Shown here: positions 1 through 8,826 of the stretch, one piece after another
How positions within the stretch are numbered: position 1 is the first letter of the stretch
Layout of the letters: each line of letters starts with the position of its first letter
Source: Bacilli bacterium
Lineage (GTDB): Bacteria; Bacillota_I; Bacilli_A; RF39; UBA660
Length of the DNA stretch: 34,216 bases
Reading direction: 5' to 3'
Assembly (NCBI GenBank): GCA_028699175.1
Contig: JAQVVC010000003.1
Location: 1-34,216 of the forward strand
Position numbers and translations under genes: made by a program
The notes under the pieces: model-generated
Seen by the model: the letters and a program-made list of their open reading frames with translations, nothing else
Databases searched by the model: none
Told to the model about the DNA's origin: nothing

Positions 1-35
1 ACTAAAATGCATTTATAAAAGCATTATTTCTTTAT

Positions 36-60
36 TTAAAAAAAGCAAGAAAACTTGCTT
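36..60 (-). terminator. Intrinsic terminator after the acyl-CoA synthetase gene
   Basis: On the minus strand AAGCAAG and CTTGCTT pair around a 4-nt loop and are followed by a run of T. The hairpin sits just past the stop codon of the acyl-CoA synthetase gene. Confidence 0.8.
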
Positions 61-65
61 ATAAT

Positions 66-1814
66 TTATTTTACTTGACGATAATCTATTTTACCTACTT
101 TAGTCATTGGTAATGTTTCTCGATATTCAATTGATACTGGTAAAGAATATTTAGCTATATTATGTTTACAGTATAAATTAATGTCTTCATCAATTTCTTT
201 ATTTAAAGTATATTGTGGTTTTAATACGATATATGCTTTTGCTACTTCTCCTTTATATGGATGTGGTGCTCCAACAACAATAGAAGTTAAAACTTTAGGA
301 TGTTTATTAATTATTGCTTCAACATAATTAGGATAAATATTATAACCTGAAGAGATAATAATTCTTTTTAATCGCGATTTAAAAAATATCATTCCTGTTT
401 TATCAATACTTCCAACATCACCAGTATGAAGCCATATTTTACCATCTTCATGTTTTTTTAATTGGGTTTTAGTTTCTTCTTTATCATCTAAATAACCTAA
501 CATTACAGCTGGGCTATGTAAACAAATTTCGCCATCTTGGTCATAATAAATATTTTCTGTTGTTCCTGGTTTTACAATTTTAACAAAATTATCTGGAGCT
601 GGAACTCCAATACTTCCAGGTATAAAGTTCCCTATAGGAGTAGCTATAGTAGAAGCTACACATTCAGTCATTCCCCATCCTACTTGAATTTCAGTTTTCG
701 AACCATATTTTTTAAGAAATTCATTAACTCTTTTTTGCAATTCCGGAGTTAATGTATCTCCACCACATACTGCAGCAGTAATTCCTTCTAGGGCACCTTC
801 TTTAAATTCATTTTGAAGTAGGGCTTCATATAATGTAGGAACACCAGCTATAAAATTAGGTTTATAAGTTTTAATTAGTTTAGCAAAACTAGATGCTGAA
901 AACTTAGGAATAATAATTGTTTTCATTCCCGCTGTAAAAGCTGTATGAAAGCAAATTCCTAAACCAAATCCATGAAAAATGGGCATAATTGATAAAATAC
1001 TTTTACCTGGATCAGTTCCACTACACATTGTTCTATTTTGAAGAGCTATTGCATTGAAACTTTTACTAGATAACATTATCCCTTTGGGAGTTCCAGTTGT
1101 GCCTCCACTATATAATATGACCGCTAAATCTTCATCATTTTTATTACTTTTTTTTAATTCAATAACATCTCTACTTTCATAGATAAAATTCTTCCATGAT
1201 ATAACATTAGATTTTTTGTTTTTAACTTTTATTTTACGTCCACTAGTTATAAAATATCCTGCTGTAGTTATTAAATTCATACTATCACTAGCTTTAGTTA
1301 AAATAACTTTGTTTAAATTGACTTTGTTTTCGATATTACTTATTTTTTCATAAACAAAATCCATAGTCAATATATACTTGCTTTTAGCTTTTTTTAAATA
1401 AAACTCTAGTTCAGTTTCACTAGATAAAGGATGAGTCATATTAGCAACTGCTCCAATTAAATTTAAAGCATATACAGCAATTATTCCTTCAGGAACATTT
1501 GGCATACATATAGTTACTTTATCATTTTCCTTTACCCCTATTTTTTGAAATGATTTAGCACATCTTTTTATTTTTTCAATAAACTCTTGATAAGTGCAAT
1601 ACTTTCCAAAGTATTCATAAGCATAATAACTAGGATATTTTAAAGCTGTATCTTCAAGCATTTCATATAATGTTAATTTAGGATAAACTAAATTCTTAGG
1701 AATATTTAATTTTTCATAGTGCTTATACCAAGGAGTACTATCAAAATGTTCATAATGAAATTGATTAGCGCTATGTTTAATAGTATCTTTTATATTTTTG
1801 ATATTAACTTTCAT
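66..1814 (-). CDS. AMP-forming acyl-CoA synthetase (fatty acid-CoA ligase-like)
   Basis: Member of the ANL superfamily, which adenylates a carboxylic acid with ATP and then transfers the acyl group to CoA, probably in the cytosol or at the membrane face. The protein has 582 residues, a normal length. The phosphate-binding motif YSGGTTGTPKG lies near residue 235, WGMTE near 380, HTGDVG in the hinge region, and the C-terminal PMTKVGKIDYR carries the catalytic lysine, so the enzyme looks intact. The N-terminus (FDSTPWYKHYE) resembles long-chain acyl-CoA ligases, but chain length cannot be read from sequence. The ATG is preceded by AGAGGT. The gene stands alone between two terminators. It could also serve another acid substrate; no neighbouring lipid gene narrows this. 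Confidence 0.85.
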   Translation of the reverse strand: MKVNIKNIKDTIKHSANQFHYEHFDSTPWYKHYEKLNIPKNLVYPKLTLYEMLEDTALKYPSYYAYEYFGKYCTYQEFIEKIKRCAKSFQKIGVKENDKVTICMPNVPEGIIAVYALNLIGAVANMTHPLSSETELEFYLKKAKSKYILTMDFVYEKISNIENKVNLNKVILTKASDSMNLITTAGYFITSGRKIKVKNKKSNVISWKNFIYESRDVIELKKSNKNDEDLAVILYSGGTTGTPKGIMLSSKSFNAIALQNRTMCSGTDPGKSILSIMPIFHGFGLGICFHTAFTAGMKTIIIPKFSASSFAKLIKTYKPNFIAGVPTLYEALLQNEFKEGALEGITAAVCGGDTLTPELQKRVNEFLKKYGSKTEIQVGWGMTECVASTIATPIGNFIPGSIGVPAPDNFVKIVKPGTTENIYYDQDGEICLHSPAVMLGYLDDKEETKTQLKKHEDGKIWLHTGDVGSIDKTGMIFFKSRLKRIIISSGYNIYPNYVEAIINKHPKVLTSIVVGAPHPYKGEVAKAYIVLKPQYTLNKEIDEDINLYCKHNIAKYSLPVSIEYRETLPMTKVGKIDYRQVK

Positions 1815-1869
1815 TTTTTTACCTCTTTACTAATTATATATTAACATATAATTAATAAAAAGTATTATC

Positions 1870-1895
1870 TAAAAAAAGAAAATATTTTAATTTTC
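1870..1895 (-). terminator. Terminator after folA
   Basis: On the minus strand GAAAAT and ATTTTC form a short stem with a 6-nt loop, followed by seven T. It lies a few bases past the folA stop and ends the thyA-folA unit. Confidence 0.6.
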
Positions 1896-1900
1896 GCTTT

Positions 1901-2386
1901 TTATTTTCTGGTATATAATTTTCTTAAATATTTAGGCTTACTTTCTGAATAATTATGGGTAATTTCATTATCCCATAATAATTGATCTATTTGAGGAAAA
2001 AATACATCTGCTTCATTGCATATTTCATCAAATTCAGTTAAATACATCATATTTGCATATGCCATCAATTCTTTATATATTTGGGCTCCACCGATTATAT
2101 AAACATCATCATCAATATCTTTAACATAAGCTAAAAATTCTTCAATACTATTTAGACAAATCACATCTTCTGGAAAAGACTGATTAGATTTTGTTAAAAC
2201 AATATGAATTCTATTGGGTAATTTTTTAGGAAGTGATTCAAATGTTTTTCTTCCCATTACAATATAATGATTAGTTGTTTTTTCTTTAAAAAATTGCATA
2301 TCTTCTTTGGTTCTCCATATCAAGTCATTTTCTTTGCCTAATTCGCCATTTCTACCAATTGCTGCTATTATTATTAAATTACTCAT
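1901..2386 (-). CDS. folA: Dihydrofolate reductase
   Basis: Reduces dihydrofolate to tetrahydrofolate with NADPH, regenerating the cofactor that thymidylate synthase oxidises. It has 161 residues, the usual size. The N-terminal IAAIGRNGELGKENDLIW carries the substrate-loop Trp, followed by the acidic residue region, VMGRKTFESLP (NADPH site) and VYIIGGAQIY (second glycine motif). The ATG has a strong ribosome site (AGGGGGAATT). It starts 8 bases after the thyA stop, so the two genes form one operon and complete the dTMP-folate cycle. No feature looks damaged. Confidence 0.96.
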   Translation of the reverse strand: MSNLIIIAAIGRNGELGKENDLIWRTKEDMQFFKEKTTNHYIVMGRKTFESLPKKLPNRIHIVLTKSNQSFPEDVICLNSIEEFLAYVKDIDDDVYIIGGAQIYKELMAYANMMYLTEFDEICNEADVFFPQIDQLLWDNEITHNYSESKPKYLRKLYTRK

Positions 2387-2394
2387 AATTCCCC

Positions 2395-3297
2395 CTATTT
2401 TGATATATCAAATTTTATTGGTCCATGACTTTTATATTTTAAAACTTTAACATCTTTACATTCTGCCGAATTATCAAATTGATAAAAATCATCTATTTCA
2501 GGGTTTAACCAAAACTCTGGGGCATCAAAATGTCCTTCTTCATTAATTCTTCTTATTTGTTCTTTTATACCATCAACTTGATTAACATAAATGTGAGCAT
2601 CTTTTATACTATAATTGATTATTCCTGGTTTCAGACCAGTTACTTGTGCAAGCATATGTAATAAAGCTGCATATTGAGTAACATTAAAAGGCAAACCCAA
2701 AGGGACATCACAACTTCTTTGATGGACCCAAGCATTTAACTTATTATTAGTAACATCCCACTCAGATGACCAAACACAAGAAGGAAGAACAGCCGTATCT
2801 AATAAACCATCTTGCCATAAGCTCATAATCATTCTTCGATCAGTAGGATTATTTTTAAGTTTAGCAATTAAATTATCAGTTAAATTATATTTCTTGACAA
2901 TATATCCATAAGCAGTTCCTATTGTATGGGACCATTCTTTACCAAAGTTTTTACTTATCCTTTTAGTTTCTAAAACCCCTTCTTCATTTAATACCATTTG
3001 ATCAGCGATCCAAAAGCCATTTTCATCTATTTCCCATTCATCCCAAATATGAACATTTCTTTCTTGTAACCATCTTACATCATTACTTTGAGCTTGATAT
3101 ATCCATAACATTTCTAAAATTGCTTGTCTAAACCACATTTTTTTAGTTGTAAGAACTGGAAATTCTTCTTCTAAATTAAATTCAAAATAATGAGATGGGA
3201 TTTTTATTGAATCTACGCCCGTTCTATTTTCTACTCTAACTCCATATTCAAGTATTTTCTTACATAAATTTAAATAATCTACATCAAATTTCGACAT
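2395..3297 (-). CDS. thyA: Thymidylate synthase (ThyA)
   Basis: Methylates dUMP to dTMP using methylene-tetrahydrofolate and releases dihydrofolate, which the adjacent folA product recycles. The 300 residues include the nucleophile Cys174 in LPSCVWSSEW and the phosphate/dUMP motif QRSCDVPLGLPFN near residue 193. The cysteine context differs from the PPCH of the E. coli enzyme and, as I recall, is closer to the phage phi3T / B. subtilis ThyA type; the SNDV and VHIWDEW stretches agree. A segment of roughly 25 residues around positions 90-115 makes it longer than the E. coli enzyme. The ATG follows a strong GGGGAGG site and an extended -10 box. Confidence 0.95.
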   Translation of the reverse strand: MSKFDVDYLNLCKKILEYGVRVENRTGVDSIKIPSHYFEFNLEEEFPVLTTKKMWFRQAILEMLWIYQAQSNDVRWLQERNVHIWDEWEIDENGFWIADQMVLNEEGVLETKRISKNFGKEWSHTIGTAYGYIVKKYNLTDNLIAKLKNNPTDRRMIMSLWQDGLLDTAVLPSCVWSSEWDVTNNKLNAWVHQRSCDVPLGLPFNVTQYAALLHMLAQVTGLKPGIINYSIKDAHIYVNQVDGIKEQIRRINEEGHFDAPEFWLNPEIDDFYQFDNSAECKDVKVLKYKSHGPIKFDISK

Positions 3298-3321
3298 ATT
3301 TAAACCTCCCCAACTAAAATA

Positions 3322-3327
3322 ATTATA
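3322..3327 (-). promoter_or_regulatory. Probable thyA-folA promoter (-10 box)
   Basis: TATAAT on the minus strand, preceded by TG one base upstream (TGTTATAAT, an extended -10). It is 25 bases before the thyA ATG. I see no good -35 at 17 bases. Confidence 0.6.
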
Positions 3328-3380
3328 ACATAAACAAATAAAAAATATGACATATAGTCAATTTTATTATTAAAAAAAAA

Positions 3381-3466
3381 TGGTGCCCGTGGCCAGACTT
3401 GAACTGGCACGATATTGCTATCACTGGATTTTGAGTCCAGCGCGTCTACCATTTCACCACACGGGC
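3381..3466 (-). tRNA. tRNA-Leu (anticodon CAA)
   Basis: The minus strand folds as a class II tRNA. The acceptor GCCCGTG pairs with CACGGGC, followed by discriminator A and an encoded CCA. The anticodon stem CTGGA/TCCAG closes the loop CTCAAAA with anticodon CAA (reads UUG). The variable arm is long (TGATAGCAATATCGT), as expected for Leu, and the T arm holds GTTCAAG. Length is 86 nt with CCA. It lies 18 bases after scpB and is followed directly by a run of nine T after one A, so it is probably the last unit of the scpAB transcript or has its own weak promoter. Confidence 0.96.
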
Positions 3467-3484
3467 ATTTAAAAAATATAATAA

Positions 3485-4048
3485 TTATATTTTATCTTCT
3501 TTATAAATTGATGTAAATAATTCAACATCTTCTTCTAAATCAATATTATTTTCAAATTTAGGTAAATCTTTTTTAGTAGCAAGACCAAAATAATCTAAAA
3601 ATTCTTTAGTTGTAACATATAAGTTTGGCTTTCCTGGTAATGGACTTTTACCTTCTTCTTTAATTAATCCTTTAGCTGCTAATTTACGAATTAAATAAGT
3701 GGTATTAACTCCTCTTATCTGATCAACTTCTAATCTTGTTACTGGTTCATTATAAGCAATAATAGCTAAAGTTTCAAGTGCAGCTGGGCTTAAAGTATTA
3801 GTTTCTGGATTATCTACTAAGGTTTTAAAATATTCTTTATGTTCTTTTTTAGTTGTTAATTTAAAAGCATCTCCTAAAAAAGTTACTCTTAATCCCCTAT
3901 CTTCTTCTTCATAGGCTTTTTTTAATTCACTTAATAAATTTTTAGCTTGCTCTTCATTTATTTTCATGGTTTCACATAAGGTTTTTAAAGTGATGCCTTC
4001 ATCTCCTACTACAAATAAGATACCTTCTAATATACCTAATAATTTCAT
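3485..4048 (-). CDS. scpB: Segregation and condensation protein B
   Basis: Partner of ScpA in the bacterial SMC-ScpAB condensin, which compacts and separates sister chromosomes. The 187 residues are predicted as two winged-helix domains. The family signature LSPAALETLAIIAYNEPVTRLEVDQIRGV is easily recognised near residue 85 onward, followed by the second-wing motif of TTYLIRKLAAKGLI and LYVTTKEFLDYFGL near the C-terminus. The ATG overlaps the scpA stop by 4 bases, implying translational coupling and fixed stoichiometry. The gene for Smc itself is not in this window. Confidence 0.95.
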   Translation of the reverse strand: MKLLGILEGILFVVGDEGITLKTLCETMKINEEQAKNLLSELKKAYEEEDRGLRVTFLGDAFKLTTKKEHKEYFKTLVDNPETNTLSPAALETLAIIAYNEPVTRLEVDQIRGVNTTYLIRKLAAKGLIKEEGKSPLPGKPNLYVTTKEFLDYFGLATKKDLPKFENNIDLEEDVELFTSIYKEDKI

Positions 4049-4761
4049 TTTTGATCACTGCCCTCTATAAATATGTCATTAAAATTATTTTTTTGAATTA
4101 TTTTTATTTCACCATTTTTGGCCATATTTAGTATAGATAAAAAGGTTACTACTACATATGACTTAGAAACATTATCAAATAATTCTAAAAATTTTATTTT
4201 ACCGTTTTTATTCTTAAGTTTATTTCGAATGTCAATACATCTTTCTTCAACATTTAATTCTTTTTTAGTTATTTTAGTGTTAATTGGTTGAGTTAATTTC
4301 TGTCTTTTTAAAAATAATTCAAAAGCATTAAGTAAATCATTTAAACTAACTTCACTATTATAAATACCAGGATTATCTCGATATTCATCTAAACTGCTAG
4401 GAATTTTAGTATATATTTCACTTCTTTTTTCCTCTAACTTTTTAAAATCTTCGGCGACTTTTTTTATTTTTTCATATTCAAGCAATCGATTAGCTAAATC
4501 ATCAGGATTATTAAATTCATATTCTTCTTCATCTTCTTCGTTTTTATTTAATAATAATTTACTTTTTAAATGAATTAGTTCGCTAGCCATTACTAAATAT
4601 TCACTATTAACATCAATTGATAATTCATTATTTTGAATAAAATCTAAATATTCTTTAATTATCCTTGATATATCAATATTATAGATATCCATTTTATTAG
4701 CTTTAATTAAATGAAGTAATAAATCAAGTGGCCCTTCAAATTCATTAATTGTAAATGTCAT
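4045..4761 (-). CDS. scpA: Segregation and condensation protein A (kleisin)
   Basis: Kleisin subunit that bridges the SMC heads and binds an ScpB dimer. The N-terminus FEGPLDLLLHLIKANKMDIYNI is the SMC-neck-binding signature of the family, the middle is acidic and low in complexity (NEEDEEEYEF), and the C-terminal winged helix is present. I chose the ATG whose first bases overlap the TGA stop of the upstream membrane protein (ATGA); the ORF track begins two codons earlier at a GTG, which has a closer AAGGG ribosome site, so either could be used. The gene then overlaps scpB by 4 bases. About 238 residues, normal for the family. Confidence 0.94.
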   Translation of the reverse strand: MTFTINEFEGPLDLLLHLIKANKMDIYNIDISRIIKEYLDFIQNNELSIDVNSEYLVMASELIHLKSKLLLNKNEEDEEEYEFNNPDDLANRLLEYEKIKKVAEDFKKLEEKRSEIYTKIPSSLDEYRDNPGIYNSEVSLNDLLNAFELFLKRQKLTQPINTKITKKELNVEERCIDIRNKLKNKNGKIKFLELFDNVSKSYVVVTFLSILNMAKNGEIKIIQKNNFNDIFIEGSDQK

Positions 4762-5666
4762 AAGCACTTATACCCTTTAGCTTCCATCTCATATTTTACT
4801 TTTTTGGCTGGAGTATCTAAAGCATAATAATTATAATCTATATATGCTCCTAAATCAGCAATATTTATTTTTGCTAAATCAAGTGATGCGACAAATTCAA
4901 AACCAACATCTTTTTCTTCAGTATTTGATGTTGTAGGAGCTAACTCATTAATTTTTTTACTTCTCTTAACATAAAAATTATATTTTTCTAAATATTTATC
5001 AATATCTTTTACATTATCATATTTATAATTATGAGAGATACTTTTTAAAATCAAATTATTAAAATTATATTTATAAGCATTATTATTTATTGAGCATATT
5101 AAACTAGCAATCCCTGATTCATTTTCTTTTAATTTTATATCATCATAATTAGTAAAAGTTATAACATTTCCATAATATACGATATTTTTAAATTCCAAAT
5201 CTGAAAAAGTAATTTCATTATTTATTTTTTCATTAGTAATATTACCAGTTAATTTAATCCTTTTAAGTAATTCATTTCCTTCATTAAAGATATTAAAATA
5301 ATAATCAGTTGAATCTAAAACAATAACATTATTACCTTTATTAACTAAATCATAAGTTATTTTATTATTATTTAATTTTACATTTGATAGTATTATATTA
5401 TTAAATACTATGCTCGTATTTTCATTTAAAGGATGTTTTGTAATATTATTGTTTTCATCTTTAGAATCTTCTACTTCAAAAAACATTCCATATATAGCTC
5501 CAATAATTGTATCAGGATTTTTAGCATATTTTTGAATATAAGGAAGTCCAAAAGTAATACCTATAATTAATAAGAATACAAAAAAAACAAAAATTGGCTT
5601 GCTAGATTTTTCTTTTCTTAAAGTGCCTAAAATTATTGGTTCATTAGAATTATTATTTTCATCCAT
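4758..5666 (-). CDS. Unknown single-pass membrane protein upstream of scpAB
   Basis: I do not recognise a family. From the ATG I prefer, the protein has 302 residues: a short charged cytoplasmic N-terminus, one hydrophobic segment (IFVFFVFLLIIGITFGLPYI, about residues 25-44), and a long Asn/Lys-rich part that should be outside the membrane. The ORF track starts five codons earlier at TTG; that TTG lies inside the ribosome site TTGAGG of the later ATG, so the ATG is more likely. The stop overlaps the scpA start (ATGA), so its translation is coupled to condensin subunits. It is the promoter-proximal gene of the operon. Charge and length suggest an anchored extracytoplasmic protein; no catalytic motif is visible. 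Confidence 0.8.
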   Translation of the reverse strand: MDENNNSNEPIILGTLRKEKSSKPIFVFFVFLLIIGITFGLPYIQKYAKNPDTIIGAIYGMFFEVEDSKDENNNITKHPLNENTSIVFNNIILSNVKLNNNKITYDLVNKGNNVIVLDSTDYYFNIFNEGNELLKRIKLTGNITNEKINNEITFSDLEFKNIVYYGNVITFTNYDDIKLKENESGIASLICSINNNAYKYNFNNLILKSISHNYKYDNVKDIDKYLEKYNFYVKRSKKINELAPTTSNTEEKDVGFEFVASLDLAKINIADLGAYIDYNYYALDTPAKKVKYEMEAKGYKCL

Positions 5667-5691
5667 ATTCTTAAGCCTCAATTCTTATTTA

Positions 5692-5697
5692 ATTATA
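5692..5697 (-). promoter_or_regulatory. Promoter -10 box of the scpAB operon
   Basis: TGTTATAAT on the minus strand is an extended -10 box placed 26 bases before the ATG of the membrane-protein gene. The -35 region is only T-rich. Confidence 0.6.
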
Positions 5698-5708
5698 ACA
5701 AATATGAT

Positions 5709-5744
5709 AAAAAAATAAAAGATAATATTTATTTTTCAATTATC
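5709..5744 (-). terminator. Possible terminator after miaB
   Basis: GATAAT and ATTATC form a 6-bp stem around a 12-nt A-rich loop, followed on the minus strand by TTTTATTTTTTT. The 5' arm overlaps the last codons of miaB. The stem is weak. Confidence 0.45.
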
Positions 5745-7132
5745 CCATCTAAACTAAAACTTTTTGCAGCTTTTATTTTAACGTCTATTATTTTACCAAT
5801 TGTATTTGCTGGAGCATCAATATTTACTAATTTCATATTTTCAGTATAACCAGCAACTTTTTTATTATCTTTCTCACTTATCGAAGTGACTAATACTTTT
5901 TGAATTGTTCCTAATGTTTTTAAATTACTTTCTTTACTATAAGTATTAATTAATTTATTAAGTTTTTGAAGGCGTTTATTTTTTTCTTCTAAAGATAAAT
6001 TGTCTTTCATTTTAGAAGCTGGGGTATTTTCTCTAGCCGAAAAAACAAAAGTAAATGCTCCATCAAATTGACACTCTTTCACTAAATTTAATGTCTCTTC
6101 AAAATCTTCTTCTGTTTCACCTGGGAAACCAACAATAATATCGGTCGTAATAGCAACATTATTAACTTTAGTTTTTATTTTATTAAATAAATTTAAATAT
6201 TCTTCCCTAGTGTATTTACGATTCATTAATTTTAATATTCTATTAGATCCTGATTGAACTGGTAAATGAATATATGGCATTATATTATCATATTTAGCTA
6301 TAATATCTATCATCTTATCAGTAAAATCCCAAGGATGACTAGTTACAAATCTAATTCTTTCAATACCAGTTTTACTAACCTGCTCAAGTAAAGTACTAAA
6401 TTCTAATTTTTCTTCTAAATCTTTTCCATAGGCATTGACATTTTGTCCTAGTAAAGTTATTTCTTTATAACCGGCTTTTTTTAATTCATTTACTTCTTTT
6501 AAGATATCTTTTATCTTACGACTTCTTTGTTTTCCTCTTGTGTAAGGAACAATACAATAAGTACAAAATTTATCACAACCATACATGATATTTACCCATG
6601 CTGTTATATTTGAATCTCTTTTATATAGGTTATCAAATTCAATTACATCACCTTCTTTACTATCGACATTTATCTTTTGCTTCCCCTTATAATCTTCTAA
6701 CATCTTTGGTAGTTCACTAATATTATGTGTACCAAAAACAATATCTATATAAGGATGCTTTTCTTTTATGTATGTGACAACACTTGCTTCTTGAGCCATA
6801 CAACCACATAAACTAATAATCAAATTAGGATTACTTTTTTTTAAATGTTTAAGACGGCCTAAAAAACCAAATACTTTATCATGAGCATTTTCTCTAATTG
6901 CGCAGGTATTTAAAATTATTAAATCACTTTTATTTATATTTTCACTTTCACTATAACCTAAAGTTTCTAAAAGACCTTTTATTTCTTCACTATCATGAAC
7001 ATTCATCTGACATCCATAAGTTCTTATGAAATATTTTTTATTCTTAAAGATTGGGCGATTAGTTCTATTTTCATATATATAATTGGCTTTAGCTTTTCTT
7101 TGAGCAGCATCAAGCATATTAGGTAATCTCAT
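5729..7132 (-). CDS. miaB: tRNA-2-methylthio-N6-dimethylallyladenosine synthase
   Basis: Radical SAM methylthiotransferase that adds a methylthio group at C2 of i6A37 in tRNAs reading UNN codons. The N-terminal UPF0004 domain has Cys41 (YGCQMN), Cys77 (NTCAIRENA) and Cys111 (GCMAQ) for the auxiliary iron-sulfur cluster. The radical SAM motif is Cys186-x3-Cys190-x2-Cys193 (CDKFCTYC). A TRAM domain follows at the C-terminus. At 467 residues it is close to the family norm, and NTCAIRENAHDK with CIVPYTRG favours MiaB over MtaB or RimO. It has its own extended -10 box, a GGAGTGAT ribosome site, and a probable terminator. The dimethylallyl donor enzyme MiaA is not in the window. Confidence 0.95.
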   Translation of the reverse strand: MRLPNMLDAAQRKAKANYIYENRTNRPIFKNKKYFIRTYGCQMNVHDSEEIKGLLETLGYSESENINKSDLIILNTCAIRENAHDKVFGFLGRLKHLKKSNPNLIISLCGCMAQEASVVTYIKEKHPYIDIVFGTHNISELPKMLEDYKGKQKINVDSKEGDVIEFDNLYKRDSNITAWVNIMYGCDKFCTYCIVPYTRGKQRSRKIKDILKEVNELKKAGYKEITLLGQNVNAYGKDLEEKLEFSTLLEQVSKTGIERIRFVTSHPWDFTDKMIDIIAKYDNIMPYIHLPVQSGSNRILKLMNRKYTREEYLNLFNKIKTKVNNVAITTDIIVGFPGETEEDFEETLNLVKECQFDGAFTFVFSARENTPASKMKDNLSLEEKNKRLQKLNKLINTYSKESNLKTLGTIQKVLVTSISEKDNKKVAGYTENMKLVNIDAPANTIGKIIDVKIKAAKSFSLDGIIEK

Positions 7133-7151
7133 TTATATCACTCCAGTAGCA

Positions 7152-7157
7152 ATTATA
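7152..7157 (-). promoter_or_regulatory. miaB promoter -10 box
   Basis: TGGTATAAT on the minus strand, an extended -10 box 19 bases before the miaB ATG. It lies immediately downstream of the terminator of the preceding gene, so miaB is probably its own unit. Confidence 0.6.
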
Positions 7158-7170
7158 CCATATTTTAATA

Positions 7171-7196
7171 TAAAAAGAGAACCTTATGGATTCTCT
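7171..7196 (-). terminator. Terminator after the large membrane-protein gene
   Basis: AGAGAATCC and GGTTCTCT pair, with one bulged T and a 3-nt loop, and are followed by TTTTTATA on the minus strand. The stop codon of the gene lies within the loop. Confidence 0.75.
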
Positions 7197-8812
7197 ATAC
7201 TTATAATTTCATTTATTTCATGTTTAGAAAAAGCAATCTTTAATTTATCATTAATTTTTACAAAGGGTAATATATTTTCATTAACTTTTAAGCCTACTTT
7301 ATATTTGTTATTATCTTTATCGATTATATAAAAATAAGTATCGCCATCAATCATTAAATTAGTAATACTTTTTATTTCAATTGTTTTGCTATTTTTTTCT
7401 TTGGTTTCATCAATAGCATTTCCTAAATAATTTTTAGCTGCAAATTCAATTCCTTTTGAAGAATCAGTTACCGTTACTTTTTGATAATCTACTAAATCAA
7501 CAAAAGCATACATTTTTACTAAACCTGCTTTATCTTTTAAAGAAATTATATAAGTAGGTTTATTATTTAAATTTATTAAAATTGGAAATGTTGCTGTATA
7601 ATTCATTTGTTGGACTTGGCCTTTAGCTGATTCCATAGCGGAATATTCTTCTGCTCCTGGTACTTCATAAAAATTAGTTTCTTTAGTTCTTAAATTAGTT
7701 AAGATAAATCCTACATTGGATTCATCACTTACCGCTGAAGTAATTCCAGTAGTCATATAAACATCATTATTCATTACTAGATAATTATATCCCTCAGTAG
7801 TAGCTACTACTCCTTTTTGACCAAATATCGAATTTAAAAAACCGTTTTTATATTTACCCCAGTCATTAATTTGTTCTGTTATTAATTCTGAACTAAATAC
7901 ATGATCAACCCAATCTGGTACTTTACTAGTTTGATATTTTTTACTTTTACCATCAATAGGATTAAATATAATTAAATGACTAACTTCTTTTCTTAAACCA
8001 ATTCCTTTATATTTTAATACTGGTACTATCCAGTAAGGATTTCCCTCATCATTGATTTCAAAGGTAATATCTCCAAATATATCACCTGGATAACTAAATC
8101 TTAATTTACGAAGTAAATCTTCATGTAAGATTGCACTAGGAACATATTTCATACCTTTACTAAATTTTTGAAGTGATGATTCTCCAGTTACTGAATCAAC
8201 TTTAATATATCCTTTTATTCCTTCTTTACGATTAGTAAAATATTTAAATATATCCGCATATTCAAGAGGAGTTACTCTTTCTATTTTTTCTTTATAATTA
8301 ATTTGGGTATAAATACTTGATACATCAAATTGAGATACTAATTCAGGAAGTTGACCCATAACTCGATCTCCTAATTTTTCAGATGAATTTTTATCTAATA
8401 ATGCTAACTTTTTAAAATCAACTGGTTTTACATCATCAGTAAAAACCCCCCCTTCAGTTACTTTTATTCTATTTGCGTAAGCTTTAGAATTAAATATTGG
8501 CGAGTAGATAAGATTAATTAAAAATAATAATATAATTAATACTCCCGTAAAACCTAATATATATCCTAATTTATTATTTACTCGATAACTGGGATTTCGG
8601 TAAAAATTTCCTTTTTGATCAAAACTTCCATAACCAGATAAATTTCCAATTCCACTAACTGAGATATAAAATATGATTGTTACAATTACACTAAACCAAA
8701 ATACTGGTGAAGTTAAATTAATTGGTGGCAACATAAAGAAATAATAAACTAACATAAATATAATCGTTAATATAATAGAACTCAATTCTTTTTTAAACTT
8801 ATAATTTTTCAT
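7184..8812 (-). CDS. Unknown membrane protein with large extracytoplasmic domain
   Basis: No family identified with confidence. From the ATG preceded by AAAGGTG, the protein has 542 residues (the track adds three codons from a GTG that lies in the ribosome site). Three hydrophobic segments sit near residues 12-30, 37-53 and 85-105 (LGFTGVLIILLFLINLIYS); the remaining 430 residues should be outside the cell. That part has FGDITFEINDEGNPYWIVPV, a repeated-looking beta-rich pattern with a Trp-Asp pair (VPDWVDHVF), and a C-terminal section like a small beta-barrel. The EINDEGNPYWIVP stretch is reminiscent of PepSY-like surfaces, a loose impression only. It lies between the SOS microprotein and miaB but has separate signals. 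Confidence 0.8.
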   Translation of the reverse strand: MKNYKFKKELSSIILTIIFMLVYYFFMLPPINLTSPVFWFSVIVTIIFYISVSGIGNLSGYGSFDQKGNFYRNPSYRVNNKLGYILGFTGVLIILLFLINLIYSPIFNSKAYANRIKVTEGGVFTDDVKPVDFKKLALLDKNSSEKLGDRVMGQLPELVSQFDVSSIYTQINYKEKIERVTPLEYADIFKYFTNRKEGIKGYIKVDSVTGESSLQKFSKGMKYVPSAILHEDLLRKLRFSYPGDIFGDITFEINDEGNPYWIVPVLKYKGIGLRKEVSHLIIFNPIDGKSKKYQTSKVPDWVDHVFSSELITEQINDWGKYKNGFLNSIFGQKGVVATTEGYNYLVMNNDVYMTTGITSAVSDESNVGFILTNLRTKETNFYEVPGAEEYSAMESAKGQVQQMNYTATFPILINLNNKPTYIISLKDKAGLVKMYAFVDLVDYQKVTVTDSSKGIEFAAKNYLGNAIDETKEKNSKTIEIKSITNLMIDGDTYFYIIDKDNNKYKVGLKVNENILPFVKINDKLKIAFSKHEINEIISIENP

Positions 8813-8826
8813 TTGATTCACCTTTC

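Noticed and set aside
537-752. Plus-strand 71-codon ORF inside the acyl-CoA synthetase gene
   Set aside because: Lies opposite a conserved coding region, with low-complexity composition and no ribosome site; a shadow frame.
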